Positions 36,646 through 45,839 of a stretch of DNA of 64,000 nucleotides are shown here, piece by piece. Made by a program: the position numbers and the translations under genes. Position 1 is the stretch's first letter; the number at the start of each line of letters is the position of its first letter. Location of the stretch: the NCBI RefSeq assembly GCF_951801035.1, contig NZ_CATOKT010000005.1, one strand, 5' to 3'. The notes beneath the pieces are model-generated. The model was not told the origin of the DNA. It did no database searches and saw only the letters and a program-made list of their open reading frames with translations. Source of the DNA: Adlercreutzia sp910585575. GTDB taxonomy: Bacteria; Actinomycetota; Coriobacteriia; Coriobacteriales; Eggerthellaceae.

Positions 36646-37107
36646 TTATCCCAGCTTGCGCACGGGTTCGCTCAACCGCCCCACCGCAACAGCCAGTTCA
36701 GCCAAAGCCTCTTGATCGGCATCAACCGCCGCTTCGGCCTGCAGACGCTGGGCCATATCGAGCCCCTTGAGGTCGAAAGCCTCTTCGAGAGCTGCGTCGT
36801 AATCGCGCTTGTGCGCCTCGTTCAGCTGCTTCCAGGGCACATCGGCAAACCAGGAGGCCACCTCTTCGTCCAGCGGCAAACGCCCCTGCAGCAGCAACGC
36901 TACCAACACCGGATACCCGGCGTAGCCCTGCCAATAGGTGGCGTTGTCGTTAGAGCGGTAATGGCCCCCATCGTCCCAGGTGACGGTGTACTCCTTCGCG
37001 CCCTCCGACGAGCGCACCGTCAATTGCTGGGGCGCCAAATCGAAGCGATCGTCCGCGATAACGCTATAAGCCTCATAAAACTTCTGAAGCGGTGGCAACT
37101 TCTCCAT
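36646..37107 (-). CDS. Hypothetical protein, 153 aa
   Basis: I do not recognise this protein. It starts MEKLPPLQKFYEAYS at ATG 37107 with GGAAGGAAGG upstream. It has no signal peptide or membrane segment. The N-terminal half is mixed with a Trp/Tyr/Gly-rich stretch (VTWDDGGHYRSND then YWQGYAGYP); the C-terminal half is Ala/Glu/Leu-rich and probably helical. It is probably cytoplasmic. It lies directly upstream of the giant gene's promoter on the same strand with no clear terminator between, so read-through into the giant gene is possible. It is divergent from the 37320 gene. Confidence 0.7.
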   Translation of the reverse strand: MEKLPPLQKFYEAYSVIADDRFDLAPQQLTVRSSEGAKEYTVTWDDGGHYRSNDNATYWQGYAGYPVLVALLLQGRLPLDEEVASWFADVPWKQLNEAHKRDYDAALEEAFDLKGLDMAQRLQAEAAVDADQEALAELAVAVGRLSEPVRKLG

Positions 37108-37319
37108 GGAAACCTTCCTTCCTAACCGGCAATCCTGTCCTTGAGTACTTTACCTTTCCCAATCCCGTAGGGCGTACTGTTGCCCCTACCGTCAGAGCCC
37201 CGTTACATCTTTCCCTCAACATCTTTTGCTTTCCACACGAGTTCGGCGAGAGTCCGGAGCGAATGTTCTGCGAATCAGCCCTATTAAGGTACTTCCCAAA
37301 CTAAACGGGAGGAATTCTC

Positions 37320-38273
37320 ATGTCGATACTATTCGCCGGTCCCAGTGCCCTTGATGCCCTTCGCCAAACACGTTGCGACAACAGCTATCATCAACTGTGC
37401 CCCGTTTCCGCCAAAGGACAGCGTAAGGCACCCGAACTTTGGGAGATCGATCACGCCCAACGCTTTCTTTCAAACCGAATAGTCGACCTTGTCGTCGAGG
37501 TATCGGCAGACCGTTATCGTCTTCCCCGCAAGCAGGTTCAATACATTGTAGACAGCGCACCCAAGCCGAGAAACGCCGTCCTTTCACTTGACCGACATAT
37601 TTCCCTGCCCTCTCCTGAACTGCTCTTCCTTCAAATGCATCGCTTCCTTTCGGATACAGAGTGCATCGCTCTAGGAATGGAGCTCTGCGGCACCTACGCT
37701 CGCCAAGGCTCAGACGCTATCGCGTACCATCTACCCCCATGCACATCCAAAACTAAGATTCAAAAATTTCTCAACCGCCTCACGCCGCGATACTGTCTAG
37801 CGCGGGCCAAACGAAACATAGCACTCGTCCATGATAACTCGTGCTCGTTGAGAGAAAGTCAACTTGCTCTTATCCTTTCCCTACCTCCTCGTCTAGGCGG
37901 CTATGGCTTTGAGGATCCCATACTCAATAGGCCTTTTGATGTGTCATCAGCCGTCGAGCAAAGGCACGGAAACGACACCCGTTGGGTAGACATCTCTTGG
38001 CCAGCAGCGAAATTGGCCGTTGAGTACGACAGCAACGAATTTCACAGTGGAACCGCGAAAATCCAACATGACGCCTCGAGACGAACCCTACTGCAAGCCA
38101 CCGGTGTCGAGGTTATCGTAGTGACAAACTCTCAACTAAAGTCGATCCATGAATTGGACCTCGTCGCCAAGGCAATCGCCCGCGCTCTAGGGAAAAGGCA
38201 GCGATGCAGCATAAAAGACTACGAGAAAAGAAAGCGGGAACTGCACCGAACCGTCCTCTCCCTTGATTTTTGA
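37320..38273 (+). CDS. DUF559/Vsr-like PD-(D/E)XK domain protein of atypical composition
   Basis: A 317-aa protein. The C-terminal third resembles the DUF559/Vsr-type restriction-endonuclease-like fold: a Glu-containing helix (LRESQLALILSLP, ~177-189), then VDISWP (Asp ~224) and KLAVEYDSNEFH (Glu ~235, Asp ~237), followed by a helix with RRTLLQATG and a VIVVTNSQL strand. These match the expected acidic active-site positions. The N-terminal ~170 aa resembles the part that precedes such domains in AbiEi-like actinobacterial proteins, but I see no clear winged-helix. The start ATG 37320 has GGGAGGA upstream. Codon use is much less GC-rich than neighbours, suggesting recent acquisition. It might be an antitoxin-like or nuclease protein; no partner gene is visible, so function is open. 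Confidence 0.65.
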   Translation: MSILFAGPSALDALRQTRCDNSYHQLCPVSAKGQRKAPELWEIDHAQRFLSNRIVDLVVEVSADRYRLPRKQVQYIVDSAPKPRNAVLSLDRHISLPSPELLFLQMHRFLSDTECIALGMELCGTYARQGSDAIAYHLPPCTSKTKIQKFLNRLTPRYCLARAKRNIALVHDNSCSLRESQLALILSLPPRLGGYGFEDPILNRPFDVSSAVEQRHGNDTRWVDISWPAAKLAVEYDSNEFHSGTAKIQHDASRRTLLQATGVEVIVVTNSQLKSIHELDLVAKAIARALGKRQRCSIKDYEKRKRELHRTVLSLDF

Positions 38274-38671
38274 CCTGCCCCATCAGCTAAATGAAGTCCC
38301 ATGAGCAGTTCGGGAAACACAAACGGGATCCGCATGCCAAAAAATAAGAGTTTTGACTAGAACTAACACAGAGATATGCCATCTTCCGCATTTTCAGTAG
38401 CTTTCTTTGCGCAATCAACAGCAACAATCAGCAACAAAGGAGCCAGTCCCCATGCTCGACGAGCTCTAAATAGCTCAAATCCATTTTTCAGCTAGTCAGA
38501 ACTCCCATTTTTTGCCAATTACCCCGCGCTTTCGCTCCCCGCAGCCAATCTTAGGGCTATCTAGCGCAGCAACATGGGCGAGCATGGAGCCACGGAACAC
38601 AGATAGCTTAAGACGGGGCGGTAGCCAACACTTTGAGTCAACCCAACAGCTGCTGCAGCCACCAGCAAATT
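38274..38671. other. 398-bp AT-richer intergenic stretch with no gene
   Basis: I see no supported gene, RNA or strong hairpin here. Composition is low-GC like the preceding 317-aa gene and unlike the rest of the window, so the two may have arrived together. A ribosome-site-like AAGGAG precedes an ATG at 38452, but the frame stops after five codons. Confidence 0.5.
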
Positions 38672-39616
38672 CTATCGTCCGCCTTCCGCCGTCTTCTCCC
38701 CTCGGGCGCCGGAAATTGATACCAGCACGATCATGGCCGCCATGAGAATGAGCCCCGTCCAATCGGCGGCGCTGAACGCAGTATGCAGCCAGACGGCGGC
38801 AATGACCATGGCGCCCACGGGCTCGGCCACACCGAGCAAGCTGCCGTGGACCGAGCCCACCACGGAAACACCGTAGAGGAACAGCCCGAACGCCGCAAAA
38901 GTGCCCATGACGCCCACGCCCAGCACCAGGGCAGCCCAGCCGAGGCCGTCCATCGCAGGTACCTGAGGCGCATCGCCCCACAGGGCACCGCAGGCCCACA
39001 CCAAAGCCGCCAGCACGCCGCTGATCACCATGCCGCAGCTGATAACCGTGAACCGATCCCAATGAAGGTACAAGCGCTGCGGAGCCATGATGTACAGCGT
39101 CTCGGACAGCGCGTTGGCAATGCCCCAGGCCAAACCGGCCACAGGCAGCACCATAACGCCCCAGTCGCCCTGCGTGGCGATGAGCGTCGCCGCTCCCATG
39201 GCGCACACAAGTCCCAGCAAATCCAGGGGCCGCGGCCAGTGGCGCAGCTTCATGCAGGTGAACAGCATGACGAATACCGTGCAGGTGGCCTGAAGAACCG
39301 TTGCCGTACCGGCGTTGGTAAGCGCTACCGAGACAGCATAGGTAATCTGGCTGAGATAGAGCCCCACGCCGAAGAGCAGAAGCCCAGGCCACGCTCGCTT
39401 GCTGTGCGCCAGCGACAAAAGGCTCTCGCGACGAGCCGCCAGCATGAAGGCAAGGAACAGCACGGCAGCCGTGGCTGCGCGCACGAACGAGATGAACGAG
39501 GACCGCACGACGTAGTTTTCCGCCAGAAACTGGATGCAGGCGCCCGAGAAGCCCCAAAGAAGAGCTCCCGCCAGGGCACAGGCAAACCCTATCCAGAAAT
39601 TCGGTTTTTCAGCCAC
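38672..39616 (-). CDS. EamA/DMT-family transporter
   Basis: A drug/metabolite-transporter superfamily membrane protein with about ten hydrophobic helices in two EamA halves. The first half begins FWIGFACALAGALLWGFSG and the second begins around LPVAGLAWGIANALSETLY. The C-terminal half has the family-typical GSVHGSLLGVAEPVGAMVIA helix. I chose GTG at 39616 (protein starts MAEKPNF, 314 aa) because AGGAGGGAAGGA lies just upstream; a start at 39640 would put the ribosome site inside the gene. Members export or import small metabolites such as amino acids or nucleosides; the substrate cannot be assigned. It follows mfd on the same strand, 190 bases away, so it may be co-transcribed. Confidence 0.88.
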   Translation of the reverse strand: MAEKPNFWIGFACALAGALLWGFSGACIQFLAENYVVRSSFISFVRAATAAVLFLAFMLAARRESLLSLAHSKRAWPGLLLFGVGLYLSQITYAVSVALTNAGTATVLQATCTVFVMLFTCMKLRHWPRPLDLLGLVCAMGAATLIATQGDWGVMVLPVAGLAWGIANALSETLYIMAPQRLYLHWDRFTVISCGMVISGVLAALVWACGALWGDAPQVPAMDGLGWAALVLGVGVMGTFAAFGLFLYGVSVVGSVHGSLLGVAEPVGAMVIAAVWLHTAFSAADWTGLILMAAMIVLVSISGARGEKTAEGGR

Positions 39617-39803
39617 GTTTTCCTTCCCTCCTGGGGGCATCAGAACAGCTGATCAGCGTCCGTATGACGTCTTGGGCGCTCCTAAAACGTCGTACCCTCT
39701 TCGGCCTATCCCCAGCATGCATGCGATACGGGCGCCGAACCTCTCGCGCTGCTTTCCCGCTGCAGAAACCCACCCGTCCTGCAAGAAAAGCGTTGCAGCG
39801 CCC

Positions 39804-42800
39804 CTACTCTTCCTTGCGCTTCGCTGCGCGAGCGGCGCGCTTTGCCGCCAAGCGCTCGCGAGCCGCCTCGCCCTTGGCCTGGTTGCGAGCGCGGCGCTCG
39901 CTGCGGGCCGTAGGACGGCCAGAAGCCGAAGCGCTGCGTGGGGCAGCTCCGGATCCCGCCGGCCCAGCGGGCGTACGAGTAGCCGCCGCGCCAGCAACCC
40001 CGCCAGCAAGAGAAGGCACCGGACTGCCAGCGCCGTCATTCTTACCTGCGCCCAATCCGGCCTCCGACGACGCACCCTCCACCTCGGCAAAGGGCACCGA
40101 CTCGTCCTCGTCTTTCTCGCCGAACATCTCCTCTAGGAAGCGAGCGATGGGTGGCATCAGGTTGTCGCGCTCTTCGTCCGTGAAATAACGGAGCGGCAGC
40201 GTCAGCTTGCGCTTGTCCGTGTTGTAGCGGGCCCCGGCGCGGCGCAACGGCTTCATCTTGTCCTGGGGGATATCGATGGGATCTACCACCAAGTTGCCGG
40301 CCACCACCGAGATCACCTTGACGTTGTGCTCGTTGGCGAAGGCCTTGAGCCACGCGCGCTCGAACAAGTTGGCCGCCGCATCGGGCATGTCGGGCGCCTT
40401 TTCCAGCAGCTCTTCCCTCAGAGCCTCCACATCGTCCACGGTGGGCGCGCTGGCCAACTTGCGGTACCACAGCACCCGCGTATCGGCGTCGGGAATGTAT
40501 TCCTCGGGCAGGTAGGCATGGCCCGGCACGTTTACGGTGATGTCCGATAGCGCTGGCGGCAAGTCGCCGGTGGCCTCGCCCTTTTCACGGGTGTCGTTCA
40601 CCGCCTGGGACAGCATCTGGGCAAACAGGTCGAAACCTACGGCCGACATGTTGCCCGACTGCTCGGCGCCCAGCATGCTGCCAGCGCCGCGAATCTCCAG
40701 GTCGCGCATGGCGATACGCATGCCGCTGCCCAAATCCTGGTACTCGTTGATGGCGGTCAGGCGCGCCGCGGCCTCATCGGTCAAGGGCACGTTCTCCGGG
40801 AACATGAAGTAGGCATAGGCCTGGGTAGACGAGCGACCCACGCGACCCTTCAGCTGGTACATCTGCGCCAGGCCCAGGCGCTGGGAGTCCTCGATAATGA
40901 GCGTGTTCGTGTGCGGGTTGTCGATGCCGCTTTCGATGATGGTGGTGGCCACCAGCACGTCCAGCTCGCCGGCGGCGAACTCCTCCATCACCCGTTCCAA
41001 CTCCTCCTTGGTCATCTGCCCGTGGGCCACGCCCACGCGCGCCTCGCCGGCCGCTTCGTGCACGCGATCCACAGCCTCGTCGATGGAGCGCACGCGGTTG
41101 CTCACGTAGTACACCTGGCCGCCACGGGCCAGCTCGAAGCGGATGGCGGCAGACACCACGTCGGGATCCCATTCCCCCACATGCACTTCCACCGGACGCC
41201 GCTCATCGGGCGGCGTGAGAATAAGGCTCATGTCGCGCACGCCGGACAGCGACATCTGCATGGTGCGCGGAATAGGCGTGGCTGAAAGCGTGAGCACATC
41301 GATGGACTCGCGCAAATTCTTCAGCTGCTCCTTGTGCTGCACGCCGAAACGCTGCTCCTCGTCGATGATGACCAGCCCCAAATCATGCGGGTTCACATCG
41401 CGCGACAGCAGCCGGTGGGTGCCCACCAGCACCTGCACGTCGCCCTTGGCAAAGCCCTCAAGCGCCGCCTTCTGCTGCTCAGGAGTGCGGAAACGCGAGA
41501 GCACTTCCACCTTCACGCCAAAGGGGTCGAAACGGTCCTTGAACGAAGTGTAGTGCTGCTGGGCCAGAATGGTGGTGGGGCACAGCACCATGACCTGCTT
41601 GCCGTCCTGGGTGGCCTTGAACGCCGCGCGCAGGGCCACCTCGGTCTTGCCGAAGCCCACGTCGCCGCAGATGAGACGGTCCATGGGGCGCGGGCCCTCC
41701 ATGTCGGCCTTCACGTCGGCAATGGCCGCCAGCTGGTCGCGCGTCTCTTGGTACGGGAAGGCCTCCTCCATCTCGCGCTGCCACGGAGTGTCGGCAGAGA
41801 AGCGGAAGCCCTGGGTGGCGGCGCGGCGCGCGTATACGTCCACCAGGTCGAAGGCCAGCTTCTTCGTGGCCTTGCGCGCCTTGTTCAGGGCACGGGACCA
41901 GTCGCTCGTGTTCAGACGGGTGAGCCGCGGGCTGCCTCCCTCGGGTCCTACGTAGCGGGTGACGCGGTCCAGCTGCTCCACGGGCACGAACAGCTTGTCG
42001 CCCTCGGCGTACTCCAGCTGCAGGTAGTCGCGCTCGGTGCCGTCCACTTCGCGGCGCACCAGGTCGCGGAAGAAGGCGATGCCGTGGGCCGCGTGCACCA
42101 CGTAGTCGCCGGGCTTGAAGGGGAAGGTCACCTCGGTGGCGTCTACGCGGGTGCGACGCGTGCGGCTGGCGGCCCGCGCGCCCTGGGTATCAGCGGCGCT
42201 GACCAGGGCTAAGTGCGCCTTCGGGATGATCATGCCCAACGGGATGTCGTTGTCGACGATGTTCACCACGCTGCGCCGCAGCCGCCGTTTGGCCTGGCCC
42301 GGCGTATCGGGAACTATCGTAGACTGATCCGCATCGCCCTCTTCGTCGCCAACGGCCGATGCCCCTTCGGGCTGCACCACCTGGATGGGAATGCCGCGAT
42401 CCACCAGGGCATGGCGCATGTTCTCGCGGGCGCGGTAATTCGGCGCGCTGAACACCACCGTGTAGTGGTCATCGGTGAGATTCCGCAGCTTGCCGAAGAT
42501 CTTGTCGGGGTTGCCGGCCACGTCCACGCGCTTCACCGGCAGCTCGTCGTCGATCTCGCTGCCCACGCGCATGATGGACACATAGGTGGCGCGCTCCTCG
42601 CCCCCGAAATCCAGGGCCGCGGGCGCCGCGTAGAGCCCCTCCAGCGCAATATTGGTACCGCGGGCGCGTTCGGCCAGGTCATCGAAGGCGTGAGCCGCAT
42701 CGTCGAAGAGGCTGCGTGGTTCGATGAGCGCGCACAGCGTGCCCGCGCCGGCGTAGGCCCCCAGCGTCACCGGTGTCTTGTACAGGTACGGAAGGATGAC

Positions 42801-43637
42801 ATCGGCGCCCTCGAAGCGCAGGCCGCCCTCCAGCTTCTCCAGCACATCGCGCAGAGCCGGGTTCGTGAGCGCCGGCTTCTCCAACGCCTTGCGCGCCGCC
42901 AGAAGCGAGCGATGCGAGCAGTTGAACTCCGTAACGGGATAGATGTCCACCTGAGGCAGCGACGAGATAGTCTGCCCCGTGGCAGGCACGATGCGGCGAA
43001 TCTCGTCCAGCTCGTCGCCGAAGAAATCCAGACGCACGGGGAAGGTCAAGTTACCGGGGAATACGTCAATGGTGCCACCGCGCACCGCGAAGGTGCCGGG
43101 GCCGTCCAACTCGCCGGTGTTCGCATAGCCCATGGCCTCCAGCAGGCGCGGCAAGTCGTCGAGCTCAGTCAGGCCCTCGCGGCCCATATCCTCAAGCTCG
43201 GTTTCCGCCGTGAGTACGAGCGGACGCGCCACCTGGGCATCCGTCGGCGGCAGCAGGCGCAGCAGCGCCCGAGCGCTGGCCACCACCACTACCTCGCGCC
43301 CCGACTGCAGCGCCCAGGCCGCCTCCATGCGCTGCGAGATCACCCGCGCGTCGGGCACCTTGGGTGCAAAGGGCACATCGGCGCGCTCGGGGAAGCGGAG
43401 CACGCGCTCCTCCCCCACATAGGCCGCCACATTGCGCGCAAACGCCACGGCGGCATCTTCGCCGGCCACCACCACCAACGTGGGCTGGGGCTTATGGGCG
43501 AAGCGAGCCGCCACCAGAAACGGCCGCGCCGAGGCGGCCACGGCCAAGGTGGCGTCCTGTCCCTCGTCTAGCTTCCCCCAAAAAGCATCGAGGCAGCCGG
43601 ATTTCTCCAAGGTGAAAGTCAGCGAATCAATGAGCAT
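39804..43637 (-). CDS. mfd: Transcription-repair coupling factor
   Basis: Mfd removes RNA polymerase stalled at DNA lesions and recruits UvrA. At 1277 aa it is longer than the usual ~1150. Visible in order: an N-terminal UvrB-like region (FGDELDEIRRI, ~residue 190); the CarD-like RNAP-interaction domain at ~500-570 (FKPGDYVVHAAHGIAFF, LQLEYAEGDKLFVPV); the RecG-like helicase with Walker A GDVGFGKTE at ~655, the IIDEEQRFG Walker B at ~757 and the TLSATPIPRTMQMS motif; then the C-terminal D7 region. The extra length is a ~85-residue Ala/Arg/Gly/Pro-rich tail from ~1190 on, ending RAARAAKRKEE, probably disordered. Start ATG 43637. It faces away from nth. Confidence 0.96.
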   Translation of the reverse strand: MLIDSLTFTLEKSGCLDAFWGKLDEGQDATLAVAASARPFLVAARFAHKPQPTLVVVAGEDAAVAFARNVAAYVGEERVLRFPERADVPFAPKVPDARVISQRMEAAWALQSGREVVVVASARALLRLLPPTDAQVARPLVLTAETELEDMGREGLTELDDLPRLLEAMGYANTGELDGPGTFAVRGGTIDVFPGNLTFPVRLDFFGDELDEIRRIVPATGQTISSLPQVDIYPVTEFNCSHRSLLAARKALEKPALTNPALRDVLEKLEGGLRFEGADVILPYLYKTPVTLGAYAGAGTLCALIEPRSLFDDAAHAFDDLAERARGTNIALEGLYAAPAALDFGGEERATYVSIMRVGSEIDDELPVKRVDVAGNPDKIFGKLRNLTDDHYTVVFSAPNYRARENMRHALVDRGIPIQVVQPEGASAVGDEEGDADQSTIVPDTPGQAKRRLRRSVVNIVDNDIPLGMIIPKAHLALVSAADTQGARAASRTRRTRVDATEVTFPFKPGDYVVHAAHGIAFFRDLVRREVDGTERDYLQLEYAEGDKLFVPVEQLDRVTRYVGPEGGSPRLTRLNTSDWSRALNKARKATKKLAFDLVDVYARRAATQGFRFSADTPWQREMEEAFPYQETRDQLAAIADVKADMEGPRPMDRLICGDVGFGKTEVALRAAFKATQDGKQVMVLCPTTILAQQHYTSFKDRFDPFGVKVEVLSRFRTPEQQKAALEGFAKGDVQVLVGTHRLLSRDVNPHDLGLVIIDEEQRFGVQHKEQLKNLRESIDVLTLSATPIPRTMQMSLSGVRDMSLILTPPDERRPVEVHVGEWDPDVVSAAIRFELARGGQVYYVSNRVRSIDEAVDRVHEAAGEARVGVAHGQMTKEELERVMEEFAAGELDVLVATTIIESGIDNPHTNTLIIEDSQRLGLAQMYQLKGRVGRSSTQAYAYFMFPENVPLTDEAAARLTAINEYQDLGSGMRIAMRDLEIRGAGSMLGAEQSGNMSAVGFDLFAQMLSQAVNDTREKGEATGDLPPALSDITVNVPGHAYLPEEYIPDADTRVLWYRKLASAPTVDDVEALREELLEKAPDMPDAAANLFERAWLKAFANEHNVKVISVVAGNLVVDPIDIPQDKMKPLRRAGARYNTDKRKLTLPLRYFTDEERDNLMPPIARFLEEMFGEKDEDESVPFAEVEGASSEAGLGAGKNDGAGSPVPSLAGGVAGAAATRTPAGPAGSGAAPRSASASGRPTARSERRARNQAKGEAARERLAAKRAARAAKRKEE

Positions 43638-43669
43638 GGCGTATCCTTCGGCCGTTCAGTCCACATGCG

Positions 43670-43690
43670 AAAAGCCGCCCCACGGGCGGC
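43670..43690 (-). terminator. Intrinsic terminator upstream of mfd
   Basis: GCCGCCC-CAC-GGGCGGC hairpin (43674-43690) followed on the minus strand by TTTTCG. It implies a minus-strand transcript ending here, 24 bases after the stop of the small 43715-43984 frame. Confidence 0.7.
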
Positions 43691-43714
43691 ATGCGCTGCG
43701 CATAGTGTACTGCA

Positions 43715-43984
43715 TCAGCCGCGCCGCCGCCTCCTGTGGCCGCTCAGCGGTAACGAAGTAGTAAAGCGAACAGGCGCATCCAAGTACCTACGCGCCTCGC
43801 AGAAGCCCATCATTACCTCATTAGCCGCACTCAGCGCTTCAAGAGAACCGCCAAAGTCCCATCCGCCTCGCCTCCGCGGAAGACGCCGATCACGCAACGA
43901 TCCAACCCGCGCTTCGTGGATATTCGCCAGTAGTTCGCTTGCCGCGCTCCAGCTGTTCGCTGCTTCGTTTAAGATCGAGACCAT
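43715..43984 (-). CDS. Small uncertain ORF, 89 aa
   Basis: An open frame in the gap between mfd and nth, beginning MVSILNEAANSW at ATG 43984 (GAGG about ten bases upstream); the frame stays open to a GTG at 44026. A central ALSAANEVMMGFCEARRY stretch looks helical; the end is Arg-rich. Codon use is less GC3-biased than neighbours. The only external support is the terminator just after its stop. It could be a decayed gene. The remaining parts of this 447-bp gap show nothing else. Confidence 0.35.
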   Translation of the reverse strand: MVSILNEAANSWSAASELLANIHEARVGSLRDRRLPRRRGGWDFGGSLEALSAANEVMMGFCEARRYLDAPVRFTTSLPLSGHRRRRRG

Positions 43985-44084
43985 CACGCGACCGCCTCGC
44001 TTCGGCCGGGCGGTCGCCCTTTCCACCTACATGCGGCCGCGCTGCGATTGGGGCGCGGCCGCCTCTTGATCTGAAGGAGCTGCC

Positions 44085-44747
44085 ATGGCCCGGGAATCCC
44101 TTGCTTCGAAGCGCGAGCGCGCCGCCGCCATCGAGGAGCGCATGTTCGCCCACTACGGGCCCGGCAAGGCGTCGCTGGATTACCGCACGCCCTTCGAGTT
44201 GACCGTGGCCGTGGTGCTTTCGGCCCAGTGCACCGACGCCGCTGTGAACAAGGTGACCCCCGTGCTTTTCGAAGCCTTCCCCACTCCGGCCGACCTGGCC
44301 GCCGCCTCGCCCGAGGCGGTCTCCGAGATCATCCACTCCCTGGGCTTTTTCCGCTCCAAAGCGAAGAACCTGGTAGCCCTGGCCCAAACCGTCGTAGCCG
44401 AGTTCGGCGGCGAGGTGCCCGCCGACGTCGACCTGCTGCAGAAGCTGCCCGGCGTGGGTCGCAAGACAGCAAACTGCGTCATGTGCGAGGCTTTCAAAGA
44501 CCCCCAGGGAATCGCCGTCGACACGCATGTCTACCGCATCGCCCACCGCCTGAAGCTGGCCGGCCCCTCGGCCGACACGCCCCAGAAGGTGGAGGACATT
44601 CTGCTGAAGGTATACCCCCGCGACCAGTGGCTCTACATCAACCACCAGTGGGTCCACTTCGGCCGCGAGTTCTGCCGCGCCCGCAATCCCCGCTGCGCCG
44701 ACTGCATCGTCGGAGATCTCTGCCCCACCCGCGGCCAGTGGGCCTAG
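44085..44747 (+). CDS. nth: Endonuclease III
   Basis: A base-excision-repair DNA glycosylase/AP lyase acting on oxidised pyrimidines. At 220 aa it is the standard length. It has the helix-hairpin-helix LPGVGRKTANCV with catalytic Lys127, the catalytic Asp146 in VDTHVYRI, and the four [4Fe-4S] cysteines at 197, 204, 207 and 213 in the canonical C-x6-C-x2-C-x5-C spacing. Start ATG 44085 has GAAGGAG upstream. It converges with hyaD: the two stop codons share the four bases CTAG (44744-44747), with no room for a terminator between them. Confidence 0.97.
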   Translation: MARESLASKRERAAAIEERMFAHYGPGKASLDYRTPFELTVAVVLSAQCTDAAVNKVTPVLFEAFPTPADLAAASPEAVSEIIHSLGFFRSKAKNLVALAQTVVAEFGGEVPADVDLLQKLPGVGRKTANCVMCEAFKDPQGIAVDTHVYRIAHRLKLAGPSADTPQKVEDILLKVYPRDQWLYINHQWVHFGREFCRARNPRCADCIVGDLCPTRGQWA

Positions 44748-45253
44748 GAAATCTTCTTCTCCAGCACGAACCCGCGGCGATGCAGCTCCGCCACCACCGT
44801 CTCCACCAGCAGAGGCAGCGCTTCGGCGCATTCCGGCGTCAATCCTACGGTGAACTCCGAGGGCGAAGGATTCCCCACCTGCATCCCCAGGCAGTAGCCC
44901 TCGGCCTCGAACCCCATCAAGCTAGCGGCGTCGAACAAATCCACCAGCTTCAGATCGTGCAGCGAAGCCTCGGGGCCCGAGTGGCGCGCCATGGCGTCAG
45001 GCTCGAAACGGTACACCGTACCGGGCGCATCGCCCGTACCGTCCACCGCATCCACGGTAAGCACCACGTCGTAGTCATCCACATAGGGCAGCATATCCAG
45101 TGACATGCAGCCCACGTCAAAGAGCTGCACGTTGTCGGGAATAAGGTAGTCGGCCACCAGACGGTCGTAGACCGCCGGCCCCACGCCGTCATCGAGCATG
45201 AGCCGATTGCCCACGCAGAACACCACAGCCCGACGCTGACCCGCATCCGCCAT
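44744..45253 (-). CDS. hyaD: [NiFe]-hydrogenase maturation protease (HyaD/HybD/HycI family)
   Basis: This endopeptidase removes the C-terminal tail of the hydrogenase large subunit after nickel insertion. At 169 aa it is normal for the family. It has the N-terminal signature VGNRLMLDDGVGPAV and probable metal ligands Asp22, Asp68 (in LTVDAVDG) and His99 (SLHDLKLVD). Its start overlaps the stop of the upstream membrane protein in TAATG, and GGAGG lies ten bases before the ATG, so it is translationally coupled. Its likely target is HyaB, encoded 6 kb upstream on the same strand, whose C-terminal extension after DPCTACAVH is present. No hypABCDEF genes are visible. Confidence 0.9.
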   Translation of the reverse strand: MADAGQRRAVVFCVGNRLMLDDGVGPAVYDRLVADYLIPDNVQLFDVGCMSLDMLPYVDDYDVVLTVDAVDGTGDAPGTVYRFEPDAMARHSGPEASLHDLKLVDLFDAASLMGFEAEGYCLGMQVGNPSPSEFTVGLTPECAEALPLLVETVVAELHRRGFVLEKKIS

Positions 45254-45693
45254 TAGGCCTCAACCTCCATAAAGGGGCGGATCTCCAGGTTGTAATAGCT
45301 GGCCAGCACCACCACGATAACAGCCACCACAAAGGACGCCACCGCCCACACGCGCTGACGGCGCAGGTAGTCAGCACGGCTCTCGCCCATGGCTTCGGCC
45401 CGGTGCGCTGCAAAAGGCTGCGACACAATGGCGAACACCAACGTGCCACCTACCAGGGCCACGGTCATAAGCACCGCCAGACCCACGTTAAGCACGGTAG
45501 GCTCCACCGTGGCCGCGTAAATAACGTTGTCCACGAACAGCCAGGCCACAAAAAACAGGAACGCGGCCCACATGCCATGGGCCGGGCCCCAAACGGGCGC
45601 CAAGAATAGCGCCCCCAGGTTCACCCGGGGAAGTCCCTTCAGGAACTTCTCCTCCTGGGCAATTTGCTCGTCGGTCAAAGGACTTCCAGCCAT
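45253..45693 (-). CDS. Small membrane protein coupled to hyaD
   Basis: A 146-aa protein starting MAGSPLTDEQ at ATG 45693 (GAAGGAG upstream; the frame extends further but without support). A soluble start (EEKFLKGLPRVN) is followed by about four hydrophobic segments: GALFLAPVWGPAHGMWAAF, a VGLAVLMTVALVGGTLVFAI helix, and AVASFVVAVIVVVLASYYN, with a basic RADYLRRQR loop between. The LGALFLAPVWG pattern resembles DUF2628-type inner-membrane proteins. Its stop overlaps the hyaD start, suggesting a link to hydrogenase maturation or simply operon membership. Function unknown. Confidence 0.75.
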   Translation of the reverse strand: MAGSPLTDEQIAQEEKFLKGLPRVNLGALFLAPVWGPAHGMWAAFLFFVAWLFVDNVIYAATVEPTVLNVGLAVLMTVALVGGTLVFAIVSQPFAAHRAEAMGESRADYLRRQRVWAVASFVVAVIVVVLASYYNLEIRPFMEVEA

Positions 45694-45839
45694 CGCGTGC
45701 TCCTTCACTTGCCTCAGGCGCGACGGAACGCGCCCCGTCCGCACCTGCGCTTACTCTCTTAGATCAGGCTCACTTTACCGAATCGAAGCCGTAGCATAGC
45801 CCAACGTTCGAGGGCAAATCGGCAAAACCCGCCGTAAGC

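Noticed and set aside
38496..39557. 353-codon minus frame overlapping the DMT transporter
   Set aside because: Arg/Gly/Ala-rich alternative frame of the transporter; the other frame has clear membrane helices.
39660..39700. Imperfect hairpin between mfd and the DMT gene as a terminator
   Set aside because: GTATGACGT/ACGTCGTAC arms include mismatched pairs, the loop is long and there is no T-run.
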